NCBI GenBank assembly: GCA_017979445.1
Contig: CM030706.1
Span: forward strand, 33,001,330 to 33,065,329
Length of the DNA stretch: 64,000 nucleotides
From: Akebia trifoliata
Taxonomy: Eukaryota; Streptophyta; Magnoliopsida; Ranunculales; Lardizabalaceae
Direction: 5' to 3'
The notes under the pieces were generated by a model. The model did not search any database and was not told the origin of the DNA. It saw only the letters and a list, made by a program, of their open reading frames with translations. The position numbers and the translations under genes were made by a program. Below are positions 1 through 12,379 of this stretch, piece after piece; within the stretch, counting starts at the first letter, position 1; the number at the start of each line of letters is the position of its first letter.

Positions 1-109
1 AGATAAAAAATATTAGAAACTAACTCAGCAATTTGTGGTAATCTAATGTTGTTTTATAAAAGAAATAGCAATAACTATTTATAAATTTGAAAATACCTTG
101 TTATTTATT

Positions 110-361
110 TATTCATAATGGGTGTCCGAACTTATGTCTGACTAGGGGGACTAGATGAGTCAGGGCCAGAACCAAGACATATGAGACCCTCCTTTGGGCA
201 CATGCATCGCCCGCACACCACACGCACCAGGTAAGTGAGACAACACCTTCGCTGGTGGCCCTAAGGAAATATTGCTCATACTAGGTGACAAACACATAAC
301 CTATAGACTCTCACCGTTTATTGGATTCAAAATTTCCATTGAGCCACTCTTAGGGGGTTTT
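110..361 (-). mobile_element. tRNA-derived SINE, copy 1
   Basis: Read on the minus strand, the head carries an A-box-like GTGGCTCAATGG just after an AACCCCCTAAGAG start. A degenerate B-box region follows, then a body containing the CTTACCTGGTGCGTGTG block shared with three other places in this window (3827, 4555 and 61770). The tail lies at the left end next to an A/T-rich stretch. The pol III box arrangement and dispersed copies fit a plant tRNA-derived SINE. No clean target-site duplication was seen for this copy. The edges are approximate. Confidence 0.65.
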
Positions 362-3300
362 TAAAATGTTATTATTATATATTCTATATATTAATAATAT
401 TATTATATATTTTATTTACTCACATAGTATTCTCACAAGTCATCAATAGATACTAAGACTCAAATTAAAAAAAAAAAAAATTGGGTTTAATATTTATTAA
501 TCTTTTGATAAGTATACATCGGAGGAAGGTAGGGTTTTGATCCTAACTCTGATATTACCACTCAGACTTTACTATGTCGTCGAGATGTCGCCTTCATTTC
601 ATTCACTTATTATTATTTTTTTATATTTTTTATATTTTAAAGTTGTTTAAGAAATATTTGACCATCAAACAAAAGATATTGATATTGTATCAGCATTCCG
701 AGCAACTCCCCAACCTTGATTTCCACCTAAAAAAGAAGAAGGGATCACAATAGACGTTGAATCTTCTATAAGTGTATGGACAACTGTGTGAATCGATGGA
801 CTTACCAGCCGTGATCGTTGCAAAGAATTATTTTACGACATCTAGCACATTGCTCGAGAAGATAATCAATATAATTTGTATTAAAAAATTAATTAAATTT
901 ATAAATAAAACTATTAGGACATTATAACCACCCAAGTACAAAGGAAAGAGACAAAAAAAAACCCAAGAAAAGATGAATTAATATCAAATGCAAATGAACC
1001 TTCACCAATTCCAAAGAGAGACAGAAAACAAGATCTATCTAGTGAAATCAGGATATAAGGAGGGTCTTTAACAAATAAAGCTTTAAAAAAAATAGTTCCC
1101 TCCCTTGTGATCCAACAACTTAGGGAATATAATCTAGACAAGATTAAGAACAAACATAAAAGACAGCAATCAATGTTATTTTAATAAATAAATAAAAATG
1201 TAAGTTTGAACTTTGTTTGCATAGTTTTAAAACTCATCGAGTCAACTCAAAACTTGACTGTGTCAACTCAAAACCATATAATTCATCCGACTCGTGACAC
1301 ATGAGTTTTCGATTTGATGGACATAGGAGTTGAGTGAAGTTTTAAAAATATGATTGAATGCAAAGGAATACCAATTAGTAAAGTTTTAAAAATATTCGAT
1401 TCAAGACTCCGATATTATATTTGGTTCTAGTGATAAAAGTGATTTCTCTATGGTTAGAATTAGAAGTCGGCTATATTAGAAACAAGACTAATGATACACC
1501 GACTTGCTAAAACTTACACGGTTGACGTGACATGTGCACAAAACCAGAGATCTTTTTCTTTGTGTATTCCAACGAAGAGCATCTATGGTTCTGTCTACTA
1601 CAACATAAATCGCATCAGTCACCGCGTCAATTTATCACGACTCTAGAAACAATGAAGGACTTATTTCTTGTGATTTTGGAATCTATTTCTTGTGTTTTCG
1701 TACTAAAGTAACATGTTTTGTTTATGGTTAAACGATAATTCTTATCACAACCCCAAGGGCAGAATCAGGCTTTTCTTGTAGTGGGGGCAAACTATAGTTG
1801 CTTGACAAGATTGAAGAACATAAAGATGAGTAATTTTGAGGAGAAAATTCATGGGTTGCTTGCTTGTTAGAGGTTGTAGAAAAGGGTATTTAGGTTATTT
1901 CTTATTAGCCTATGAGTAAATACCTAAGTCAAGGAGCAACGTCATCAGTGCGAGTGGGTGCAACTGCCAAATATTAATTGAGTAGAAGGGTTCTATAAGT
2001 AATAAATCCAAAAACTTGGGTGGGGTAGAGGCAATTGTCAAAAATTTGTGGGGGCAAACTTAAAATATATCAAATTCTTAAGAGGAGAATCTAATTTTTT
2101 TATTTATTTATTATTTTTATAAATTGCAGGGGACAAATACCTGAACACAACCATAGAAAAATAGAAAGTAAAATGAATTATGATTCTACCATGTGAAATC
2201 AATTTTTGAGATTTTAAATTCTAGAAATCTTTTTCAACAATCTAATTCTTGAAGTCCAAATCAAAATCTAATAACCCAAGTCAAACACCCTACAATCACC
2301 TCTAAATCCTAGGGTTTAGGTAATTTTACTCCAAAGTAATTCATATTTGTTTATAAACATAAACATAGACTGGTGACACCAACTTCATGAGTTGATTTAC
2401 AATTGCTTATAATATTTGGTCTAAGATATCAATTGTGTTCTAAGTATCTTCAACAACCACACTTAAAAAGTAAGAAATTGATAGCTTGTACACTGCAAAG
2501 AAATATAAAAAATTGATTATAATAATACCCAAAACTAAATATAAAAAGTTGATTAAAATAAAAAATTTGAAAAGAAGAAGAAGAAGAAGAAAAAAGAAAG
2601 AAAAGGGAGGTTGGAATCTGACTTAACCTCATTAAATATGAAAATTTATGCTTATTTCTTTTGATCATAATTGATTTTTGACCAAAATAAAGCATGACTA
2701 GCAAAGCTTCTTTCTATTTTTCATTTTGACTAATTTTTCATTTAATTTGATGAAATTGTTTTTTTTTTTTTCCTTTTACATCTTTTCCATTCGTAATATT
2801 ATCAAATCTATTTTTTTTTTTTAAATTGAGAGAGATTATAATATTATGAGTTAGGTTAGCCTAATTAACTTAGAAGAGAACTTGATATCATTATGTAGAC
2901 CAGATTAAAAAGGAAAAAATTTGACTTCATTATAGCCTTTGAAAATGGATGATCATTGAACTCTCAAATTTAAAATTAAAATTCAATAGTAAAAAATAAT
3001 CTTTCTTCAAAATAAAAATAAAAAAATTCTTAAAAATTTGAGTTCCTTAAATCTCTATGACATTCAATCGTGTTTTTGGATGCCACAAGGTCATGTGGTC
3101 AAGAAACTTTCCTAAAAAAATGTAGTGAGAAAAGTGTTTTTCTAACATTATATATGTCTAAAGTTTTTCTTTTTATAAAGAAATAAAAAATTGAAGACTA
3201 ACACAATTCAAAGTACTTGAAAAAAAAAATGAGAGCCTTGGAATGAAAAGTTCATAGAAAAATGGTGGGACTCTTTCTAAAAGTTATTAAATAAAGATTA

Positions 3301-3815
3301 AAAAAATTACAAAAAGCTTAAGATAAATGAGACATATAGGAAAGCCAAGAAAACATTAATTTCCATAAAATTATAGAATATTAAAAGTGAAATAATTATA
3401 GACATCAAAATTATAAATTTTCAATAGATTCTCATATCCATCATATATTCTAGAAAAACTATAAGAAACCATAAATAAACCTCACACATGAGTTAAAAAA
3501 AAAAGTCAGGACTTCTTTGTTTTGGCCACATAAAATGGAATTTTTTTTTTTTTTTTTCTTTGAGGAGCCTTCATTTTTAAGTTATGTACTTTATTGACTA
3601 ATGAAAACAAGAATGAGTAAGTTTGAAGCCAACTCTTGGCAACATACACATCATTAGAGGCGCACTCCCATGAAATTTTTTCATTAATTTGAAAGATAAT
3701 TTGTTAACCTCAGTAACATAAATTATTTGAAGACTCCCATAAAAGTCCATTGTGGCAACCACAACCACCTATGCTATTCAAATCATCTCTTTTAGATTTA
3801 TTAAAAAATAATAAT
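362..3815. other. AT-rich intergenic DNA without recognisable genes
   Basis: Only short open frames without family resemblance occur here. The stretch holds poly(A)/poly(T) runs and one copy of a recurrent palindrome at about 1531-1602 (listed separately). No exon-like frame with splice signals was found. Confidence 0.6.
1531..1602. repeat. ACCATAGAT-type palindrome, copy 1
   Basis: A left arm reading AAACCAGAGATC faces a right arm reading ATCTATGGTTCTG about 35 bases later. The left flank contains GACGTGACATGTGCAC. The same arm and flank design recurs at 12380, 27440, 56150, 57047, 58272, 62711 and 63034. It is probably a degraded miniature inverted-repeat element. Confidence 0.5.
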
Positions 3816-3826
3816 TTAATTAATGA

Positions 3827-4007
3827 ACCCTCAGGGGTTCGCTCAATGGCAATTTCAGACCAATAAGTGATTAATCCATAGATCATGAGTTCGATACCCA
3901 GTATGAGCATTAATTCCTCATGGGTGCACCTTCACTTACCTGGTATGTGTGACGTGCGGACTGTCTACAAGGACACCTGATTATATAAAATAAAAATAAA
4001 AAATTAA
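3827..4007 (+). mobile_element. tRNA-derived SINE, copy 2, with target-site duplication
   Basis: This is the clearest copy. The head AACCCTCAGGGGTTCGCTCA includes an A-box-like GGTTCGCTCAATGG, and a B-box-like GAGTTCGATACCC follows about 60 bases later. The body matches the other three copies in reverse orientation, and the tail is A-rich. An 11-base direct repeat, TTAATTAATGA, flanks it exactly (3816-3826 and 4008-4018), as expected for LINE-mediated retrotransposition. Confidence 0.8.
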
Positions 4008-4554
4008 TTAATTAATGATGCATGTGCACTATCAAAGAAGTAATTTAATCAAGAGCTAATATTTTGTTATTAAAATTTATCAAATCTGATAAGTATAAAT
4101 CACCAATGAAGTTGACTTTTGTGTTATAAAACATCTTTCAAGGGTAAGGACATCAAACTCTATGTTGAGGGGAAACAGCAAATACTTAAACTAGGACTCT
4201 TGAGAAAGGAGGCCCTTTTCATTTATTTTTAAAGTAAAGTCCAACTTTTTATTCTTTTGGCGGTATTTCCTTCCAAATCTTATTATCATTATTTCTGTTG
4301 ATTTGTCTTTTTGAAAATAACATAATCAAATTGGTCCTACAAGATTTGATGGTAGATACTTTTGAAATTTTCTAAGTGGTATTTTACTTGAAAATCCCCA
4401 ATTAGATAATATTTTACTTAAGCAACTGATTTACTATTTTTGTCTTATACTTGCATTTTAAATTTTGGTATAACGGAATTATATGAGTCGATATCAAAGT
4501 GTTTTGGAACCATTATTATTTTTAATTAGAAAAAATAATAATAATTTCTTTTAT

Positions 4555-4805
4555 TTTTAAATAATGTGGGTCTTCAGACTTCCGTATAACTAGAGGGATC
4601 GGATAAGCTAAGGGCGGAATCAAGGCATATGGGACTCTCTCTGGACACGTGCAACGCCTACACATTACACGCATCAGGTAAGTGAGGGAACACCCTCGTG
4701 AGTGGTCCTGAGGAAACATTACTTATACTGGTTATTGAAAACACAATCTATGAACTCTCACTGTTTATTGGATTCAAAATTTTCATTGAGCCACCCCCTC
4801 TGGGT

Positions 4806-4806
<1 letters not shown>
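4555..4806 (-). mobile_element. tRNA-derived SINE, copy 3
   Basis: The reverse complement starts AACCCAGAGGGGGTGGCTCA and follows the same body as the copies at 110, 3827 and 61770, including the CTTACCTGATGCGTGTAA block. It is flanked on both sides by TAA/AAT microsatellite sequence, which may hide its target-site duplication. Confidence 0.65.
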
Positions 4807-4807
<1 letters not shown>

Positions 4808-4841
<34 letters not shown>

Positions 4842-4842
4842 T
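4808..4842 (+). repeat. (TAA)n microsatellite
   Basis: An uninterrupted run of TAA trinucleotides of about 35 bases sits directly after the head of SINE copy 3. Confidence 0.9.
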
Positions 4843-5031
4843 GTTTTAAAACACATTATCCCTAACATGTAGATACAAATTCAAATCGTTGAAATATATC
4901 ATCAAGAGAAATATCCTAGAGATATGTACGAATCATGACTGTTTGATTTCTTGTTTACACAGTTGGGATCATGTATTTTTTCACGAGTCATTGAACTCAA
5001 CCCTATTTGTATAATTGGATCAATCATTTAA

Positions 5032-5419
5032 GGGGACGGTTCAACAGCCCTAAACTTTGCCAAGTTTGGTGCCAAACATTTTTCAAAATATGGGTTAGAA
5101 GCTTTGGAATGAGCTAATTTTTTGTGAGGATGATCTCTATAATGAGGAGATCATCCTCACCAAAAATCAGCCTATTCCAAAACTTCTAACTCCATCAAAA
5201 GTGATTTACAAAAATTGGACGGTTCACGATTCTTCAACTTGTAAACTAGGGTTAGAAGTTTCAAAATGAGCTGATTTTTTGTGAGGATGATCTCTTCACT
5301 GTAGAGATCATCCTCACAAAAAATCAGCCTATTCCAGAACTTCTAACCCCATCAAAAGTGATTTACAAAAAATGTTTGACACCAAACTTGGCAAACTTTA
5401 GGGCTGCCGAACCGCTCCC
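5032..5419. mobile_element. Foldback MITE with 9-bp target-site duplication (Mutator-like)
   Basis: The element begins GGGGACGGTTCAACAGCCCT and ends with the imperfect reverse complement of that terminus. It is flanked by an exact 9-base direct repeat, ATCATTTAA (5023-5031 and 5420-5428). Inside are two smaller hairpins built on GAGGATGATCTC...GAGATCATCCTC, each bounded by GGTTAGAAG and CTTCTAACCCC motifs. A 9-base duplication with long terminal inverted repeats is typical of the Mutator superfamily. It has no coding capacity. Related copies lie at 59460-60683 and a fragment at about 43305-43375. Confidence 0.75.
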
Positions 5420-5939
5420 ATCATTTAAATTGTACTTAGTGAATATCAATCCTACCCCAAAATCCAATTCTTAAAACCATAGTGAGAGAGAGATCAATCA
5501 AACCCAAAAATATTCCAATTCAAGTACAAGCCATGCTTTGGTAAGCAAATGGGAAACAATCACTTTTTGAATAATATAAAAGAAACCCTAACCTAGTTTT
5601 CTATTATAGAAGTTGGTGGGGTCATGTTGCACCCACAAAAATACAAGACCAACAATAATATAAATACATCTAACCATTCTTTAACTGATATTTTTGGTGC
5701 CATTCATGGAATCTTCCAAGAAGTTGTGCCAAAAACTAAGTCATGGGTGAGGTCATCTCCATCCATCCACTAAGATTTTTCAAACCAAACCCATCTGCTA
5801 AGGCTATTAAGTCAAAAGGCAGGTAAACCAATCAATCTTTATCACATTCACCTCTTCTCCATCTAGGATTTATTATGGCGGGATACAGGTGAGAGTAGTT
5901 GGGAGTAGTGAAAGAGCTTAATACATGTAATTTGAAAAT

Positions 5940-6570
5940 TTTTGAAATAATCCTTCAGGTTTTGGTATATATTTTTGATACCCCTATAATTTCAAAACTA
6001 TGACATACCCCTTTGACCATGGTCTTACACCCGGTTCGTCCCCTTCCTCCAGCCCTTCCAGCGCTTCTGGATGACCCTTCGTACCCGTATTCGGAATTCT
6101 ACCTCCTCCAGGTCAATTACATCGACCCTCCTTCTCCGAAAGAGAAGACTTCCCCCTTTGTTGAAAGATGAACAAAAAAAAAAAAATTAAAGTACTTTCG
6201 TCATCAACATCTTGTCAAAACCCCACCATTTTCCCCCACACAAAAATCTTTCTTCAATCTTTGGGATAAAAGCTTTGATTTTTTCTCCCAAAATAATTCA
6301 AATTTTTCAACAAAATCCATCTTCATCTCTAGATTTAGACCAAGTCCTCTAGAATATTTATTATTCTTGCTCCAAAATTCAACACTGCAGGGATATCTAT
6401 ATGACATTTTGGAAGAAAAATATGATGTTGAAGCTGAGGGTACCTTTATCATTTTGGTTAATTAATCTCTTGTAGGTTACACTGGTCAAAGGGTATGTCA
6501 TCAATTTAGAAAACTAGGAGTACCTAAAATATAAACCAAAACCCAGGGGGCTATTTTAAAATTACCTTTA
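5940..6570. mobile_element. Non-autonomous long-TIR element, copy 1
   Basis: The left end (TTCAGGTTTTGGT, then a GACATACCC block) is repeated in inverted orientation at the right end (GGGTATGTC, then ACCAAAACCCAGG). Terminal arms are about 80 bases and diverged. The same design with related arms occurs at 11178-11727 and from about 63690 to the window end. No transposase coding was found between the arms. The superfamily is unknown. Confidence 0.55.
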
Positions 6571-8098
6571 TTATTGTAAACAAATAAGTCCTACATTTAA
6601 AAAAAGAAATGAAAGTAAGTAAAAGTAATCAACAAATACTAAGGATATGCAATTGTGGTTGATTTGGAATCCAACCATGCATGCATGAAAAGTCACTATT
6701 CTTCACCTCCACCATCACCATGTGCTTCTAAAAGGTGTTATCCCTCCCAGACAAGGTCACAATTAGAGAAAGGACATTAGTTTAATCCAAAACTATTGAC
6801 ATCCATGTTAAACTATAGCGTTATCTGGTTTGTGGTTCAGATCGATCTACATGGTCCGTAATTCACCACATTTATTTCTTTTAAATTTTAATGTACGGGG
6901 TTTTCTGTTGGGAAAATATTAAATGAAAAAAAAAATCATTTTTTTAGAACTTATATTACCATGCTAATTTTTTTATTTTCATACGACAACCATATAATTA
7001 AATCGATACTTGAGAGATGGGGTTAATTATCCATTCCTTTCATTCCGTCACTATTGAACCACATCTTCTTCAAACCCAAAATCAGTGAGAGGGAGAAAGC
7101 AAGAGAGATTGTGAAAGAGAGAACAAGACATAAGAGAGGATAATATTATAAGTGAAAAACTGTACTCTTTAAAGGAAAAGAAACCTTAGAAGATAATCAA
7201 AATAGGTTCCAAGGATTCTAACATAGAGGGGAGAAGAAAGGGGGGGAGGGGGTGATAATAGTATTTTCTTCAAAGAAGGAACATTAGAAGTTGAAGAAAA
7301 AAGATTCTAAGACGGAAGATGAAGGAAATTCTAACATCTTATGAGTGTGGTCCGATCCGATCAAGAGTTGAGATGACTGCTCAAGAAGTAATATTTTTCG
7401 AACTAATGGATTCTAATAGAAATCACGTTTTCCATAAAAATAGAGTGCCCACATTTGAGCACATTTGATTGCACATGATGGTTAATTTTGGTAACTCAAA
7501 GCTTCTCATCCTACAAGAAATTCATTTTCCAAAGGTTGTAGGAAAATATTTACCCATATTTCATTGGCAAATTGGTTCAATGATAATTAATTTTTGTAGC
7601 AAACCATTAAAACAACTTCGGAAAATTCGAATTTTCCTCTAATGCATTTTCTCATTGGATTTTTCCAGCAAACAAAGAGTCTACCTTGGTCCATGTACCA
7701 AGCTGGCTCAACCCTACATGGTTGGCAATAATCACCACATTTTCAAGGAAGACAAAGAAAGTAGGCTAGCTTGGTGAAGGTGCCAACTTGGTAAACTATT
7801 GAAGTCTTGAATTGTGTAATTATATTAACTCGTCGTATCCGAGGACCAAAATCGATTTCATGAAACCCAGAAAAGAAAAAAGTTCTTGAAAAATTAACCT
7901 TCCATTGATATACATATTGCTTTATGTACATGTTAACTGCATGATTATAGATCTCAAACATCTACCACAGCCAACACTCTCTTTCCCTCTCTCTGACACG
8001 TGGGGTGAGCTTGTGCTTGCCCGGGACACTGACCTTCCGAATAAATAATAATTCAGTAAATTTACAATGTAAGTGAGAGTTTCTTAGACATCAGTGCG
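6571..8098. other. Intergenic stretch downstream of the MORN gene
   Basis: I see no gene here. It contains a G-rich run near 7240 and short random open frames. The part next to 8098 is expected to include the 3' UTR of the MORN gene, but no poly(A) signal can be assigned with certainty. Confidence 0.5.
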
Positions 8099-8257
8099 TC
8101 ACAATTCACAAAAATTCCCATCCATCCTGTTTTGAACAGCTTTGATTGCAGCAACTCTGGCTGCAGTGGCAGCCTTGTTTGCAGCCATGACTGCCTTGTT
8201 AACTTGTTCATCCACCCGAGGAAGATGAATTGCATTCTCCGCTGCTCTTCTAGCTGC
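8099..8257 (-). CDS. MORN gene exon 3
   Basis: Acceptor TTTATTTTAG|GCAGCT. It encodes the 52-residue Ala/Arg-rich C-terminal helix and the TGA stop. The reading frame is fixed by phase-0 joining to exon 2; the other frames do not continue the Ala-rich family signature. Confidence 0.9.
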   Translation of the reverse strand, partial: AARRAAENAIHLPRVDEQVNKAVMAANKAATAARVAAIKAVQNRMDGNFCEL

Positions 8258-10739
8258 CTAAAATAAAATAAAAAGAGGACCAAAGTGATTTTTTAAGTGT
8301 TATCTTCCGGGTAATGTTGAGTTGAGCAGAAAATGAGATATCAATATTTGTAATAGATTATGGTGTTTGTTCATGTCTCATGGATCCAAACATAAGCACG
8401 AATTTGGGGCACTCAAATGGTTCTTGAATCTCATGTTGATGAGATTGATCAGCTAAATGGAAAAATTTATCAAATTGGGGAGCTAAACACAGCATTCTCT
8501 AACAATCAGATCTTCGAAACTGTTTCAAGCATTGGAAGAAGTATATTTGGTGAAAAATAAAAATGGGTCGCAGCCCATTTGGCATCTTTTCTTGTAAATG
8601 TAATTAAAATTGTTTCGTCGTTTCCTTGGTGGCATGTACACACACGTGTGTCAAAAAGGGTTATTTGTAATTTAAAATATTAATTAAAGGGTTTTAAGAT
8701 TACATAGTAAAAAAAAAAGTTGAAAACTAACAGACATGATTATAGGGTCGTGAGAATTCAATTTTCCTGGGTTTTTGACCAAAATAACTCTGATTATATT
8801 ATGTTTAAATGTAAAAGTGAGGGCATTTATGAGATCCAAATTTTGGTGTCAAACCACACTTATACTCCTCCGCCTTCTCTCATTATGATAGTAAAGATTA
8901 GAATCCTAAATTGTAATTTTGTGTCATTAATGAATCGGGTATCAATCCAGCCTAACCTAAGCTAACCCATTAAAAAAATGTTCCATAACGTACCTGTAGT
9001 GCACGCAGAACGGCATCTGTCAATTTGGGTAGGGGATTGTTGAGGACTCCGCCGTCCCACTCTCCACATTTTGTTTCACCGCTTCTGAAAGTGTAAATTC
9101 CAAAACCCTGCTTTCGGCCTTCATGCCATGACCCCTCGTAACAGTGGCCGTTGGCAAAGTGATAGACCCCAAAACCGTGGATTTTGTCTCCAAAATATTC
9201 TCCTGCATATCTATCTCCATTCCTACATAAAATTTCAACCATACTATCAGTAATTCAGTTACTTCTCTCTTCAATGCAAAACAAGACACAAATTCATTGT
9301 TCTTTGAATAATGAATCTAATTAATTTAAAAATTGGAAATTTTGGCATCTGTTCGAATAGAAGGAGAATTAATCTCATAACATCATTTGAAGTTTTATTA
9401 ATCTGAATTCAGCTGGGACAAGATCATAATAAGTCCAGACAAAGTGGAAAGACAAGATTTACCAAAAGCAAATGTACTACAGAACCCCCCAAAAAAAGAA
9501 CCGATTTCATTTATAACACTAAAATAACACAATTCTACTAATTAATCCATCTAGAGTCCTTGAAAACAAGCCACGTAACGAAAAGAAAGCGAGCAGGATT
9601 TCAAAATCGATAAAAGCAGACTGCAACAAAAATCGAATTTCATCCATCCAATTTAGTAAAAAACCATTCAAAAATTAATGCTAAACGGTAATGAGATTTG
9701 TCGTTCCATCCATCGGTAGGCCTCCAAGAAAACAATCAAACAATAATACTTCACAAAATGATAGAAGGAAATTGTAAAAATTCTACAATTCAATACAATT
9801 ATCATTAAGTCTCCAAGAAAACAATCAAACAATTAAAACAATAAGATTTCAATTGCACAATCTAAAATTGTAAAAATTCAAGAAATGGACCAAATCCACA
9901 ACAATCAAACTCAATAAAACAGTTTTATATTACCTGAAATGATAGTAACCAAATCCGTGCTTAACACCACACTTAAATTCTCCAACATAACAACTCCCAT
10001 CTGAACAGGTTTGTACTCCAACACCATGACTTTGCCCATTAAACCACTCCCCCGCATAACTATCTCCTGTATAAAACCGATAAACCCCAAACCCATGTCT
10101 TAAACCTTGTCGATACAGCCCACGATACCGACTTCCTCTAGCCCAGCTTTCAATCCCATACCCATCATATTTCCCATCAATCCAATCCCCTTCATACCTC
10201 CCATTTACAAAATAATTATAAACCCCACTCCCATTACACCTCCCTTTGTGAAATTCTCCCTCATAGAAATCTCCATTACTGTAAAACTCCACACCTTCTC
10301 TAATAATTTTACCCACTTTTCGTTCTTTCTTTAAAGAAGAAGAACCAATAAACCACTGAACCGATTCTCCACCACTCCTAGAAAACCCTAATCTCGTATT
10401 CCTATTAACGAAACCCATTTTCTTTCTCACTGTAAAAATGGCTGCCGAAACGAAACCCAGACCTAAAATCAAGTTTCCTGAAATGGGTATTTCTTCTCTT
10501 CTGAGATAGAACAAGAAGAAGGAAGAAGTAAGGATCACAACGATCAGAAAAGGTAAGAACCGGTTCGAACCGCCGGTTCGAATTCCTGAACTGGATTTAT
10601 GGGGTTTTTCTTCATCTGAAGCAGGTTCTTCTTCGTTTATGGAAGAGATGCTGTGGATGGAAGATCTAATGGTGGGAGATGAACGAAGAAGTGATGATTG
10701 AGTCCTCATTAGCTTTGTCTGGCTTTTTTGAGCTTCCAT
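8099..10739 (-). CDS. MORN-repeat membrane-anchored protein (plant 'SET7/9-like' family)
   Basis: Three exons: 10739-9934, 9222-8994 and 8257-8099. All introns are GT..AG, and the joined frame gives 397 residues. The start ATG sits in GCCATGG. Residues 1-60 form a Ser-rich, basic then acidic tail. Two hydrophobic segments follow at about 61-79 and 90-106. Eight MORN motifs (consensus YxGxW/F...GxG) then run with their first aromatic position at exactly 23-residue spacing: 159, 182, 205, 228, 251, 274, 297 and 320, the last degenerate (Tyr replaced by Lys). An Ala-rich helical tail (346-389) closes the protein. The family (Arabidopsis At1g77660, At1g21920/MRF1, At4g17080 from memory) is often labelled histone methyltransferase because SET7/9 also has MORN repeats. 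No SET domain is present here, so I infer a membrane-linked scaffold or lipid-binding role rather than methyltransferase activity. Confidence 0.93.
8994..9222 (-). CDS. MORN gene exon 2
   Basis: Acceptor TTATGTAG|G, donor ACAG|GTACGT. It completes repeat 5 and encodes repeats 6 and 7 and the degenerate eighth. The frame leaves in phase 0 after ...ALQ. Intron 1 (9223-9933) and intron 2 (8258-8993) are about 0.7 kb each and hold nothing recognisable. Confidence 0.92.
9934..10739 (-). CDS. MORN gene exon 1
   Basis: Encodes residues 1-268 plus two bases of codon 269, including both hydrophobic segments and MORN repeats 1-4 with most of repeat 5. The donor is CAG|GTAATA in phase 2. The split codon is completed as Arg by the first base of exon 2. 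Confidence 0.93.
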
Positions 10740-10809
10740 GGCGACTCTTGGTATTCTTATCTTTCGATTCTGAGTTTGTTCTTTAATGGGTTTTTCTGTA
10801 ACGTGAGAT

Positions 10810-10824
10810 CCTTCTTATAAAAAA
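10810..10824 (-). promoter_or_regulatory. Possible TATA box of the MORN gene
   Basis: The minus strand reads TTTTTTATAAGAAGG about 75-80 bases upstream of the start codon. This would give a 5' UTR of about 45 bases. It is an inference from motif and position only. Confidence 0.35.
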
Positions 10825-11177
10825 GGTGGTTATGGTGAAGGTCTGAGACATTTCTCAGACGGCGCACGATAAGCAGAGCTAGATGAGCAAGTTAGCAGAA
10901 ACTAAAATGAGCCAGAAAGAAACTATGGGAGAGGCTCTCAGATGTAATAAAGAGAGAAAAAAAAATTTGAAAACCGTTTTAAGGATTGGAGACATTCCTA
11001 TTATGTCCCTTTATTTGATTGTAGCCGTTGGATGGGAGTTCTATCGGATGGATTTTGAGAGACGATATCAGCCGTTGATCATTAACAAAAATTTCCAACT
11101 TTGACTAGAAGTTATAGTCGTCGGATCTAGATTATGTCTTTGTCTATAGTCTATACCGTGTAGACCGGTTAATTTAT

Positions 11178-11727
11178 ACATGCTCCTCCAAGTTTTGATT
11201 AATGTAGGAGACATCATTGTGTTTTGAAAATGATGACATGCCCCCTTGACCTAGGTCTTCTTTTAGAGATTAATGTAAATGATCTAATTGCCCTCATCTT
11301 CATTCTTTAGTCAAACCCCTGGATTTTCTCTTGGAAAGCTGTAAAATATTTTGAACCTATTCAACCTCAATTTAAATGTCTTATAGAAAATCTTGATTTT
11401 TCTATCAAAAATCCAATTTTTCTCTTGAGGTTTTAAGGGTGAAGGAGATAGAATTTTAAGGTTCAAAACTTACAATAGAAATCTGTCATTTTAAGTTGTT
11501 AATTTATGTGAAAATTCTTTTTTCTATTAAAGAAAAAAAAAATCAATCTTTCTACTTCTTCTTGAAGGTTGAGTAGGAGAGAAAAATTAATCATAGAATT
11601 TAAAGATGAGGGTATTTAGGTCAATTATGCTAATCTCTCATAGAAGACCTAAGTCAATGAACATGTCATCAATTTGAAAACAATGTGGGTGTCTATTGTA
11701 GACCAAAACGTGGAGGGAGGTGTCTAA
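11178..11727. mobile_element. Non-autonomous long-TIR element, copy 2
   Basis: The left arm begins CATGCTCCTCCAAGTTTTG and carries ATGATGACATGCCCCCTTG. The right arm, reverse complemented, begins GTGATTTAGACACCTCCCTC and carries the matching ATGATGACATGTTCATTGAC. Arms are roughly 85-90 bases and diverged. It lies about 0.45 kb upstream of the MORN start codon. The interior encodes nothing recognisable. Confidence 0.6.
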
Positions 11728-12379
11728 ATCACTTTATTTTAAAATTATTTCCATTTGCTTTTATAAAGTAGTAATAATAGTAATCTATTACATTGTAATA
11801 GCCCGTGATACACTCATACGTGAGTATGATTGGTTGATGGTCAAACTTTAAATAAGATTGATTTGATGGTTTCGAAGTTTGTTTCGTGAAACACAAACTC
11901 ATTACGGTTAAAATGGATCAGTGAGAGGTATTGTATTGTTAGATCAACAAAGAACTACCATAATATTCCAGTATAGATGTACCGTAGCATTTCTAATGTA
12001 AATATGTATCAAGGTCTGAATTATTGTTGCTATTTACTGGATCCGGATAGGATCTGAATCCCATAATGTTTTCTTTTATTTTTGAAACATGGTATTTCTG
12101 TTGGTAGAGGACCAGGACCTGGCCAATCAGGCAATCCACAGGACAGGCCTAACCCAGGTTTCCCAACTGTACTCGACAAGTCTAATCCATGACCACATGC
12201 ACTGACCCACACAATAATCCCATAATGTTTTTTTAAGATCCTATAGTGTTTGCTGACCCTAAGACCCAATCCAACCCAATACCACTATAACTAGAGGAGA
12301 TGGTTTGAAAGACTCAAACTAATTTGAAAGACTAATGATAAGTCGACGTGGCAAAATATATGTGGTATGTAACGTGGCA

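Noticed and set aside
3827..4007. Functional tRNA gene
   Set aside because: A- and B-box-like motifs exist but no cloverleaf can be drawn; the target-site duplication and A-rich tail identify a SINE.
12030..12269. 79-codon minus-strand open frame with a Gly/Pro-rich middle
   Set aside because: It is an isolated short frame in repeat-like DNA with no conserved motif.
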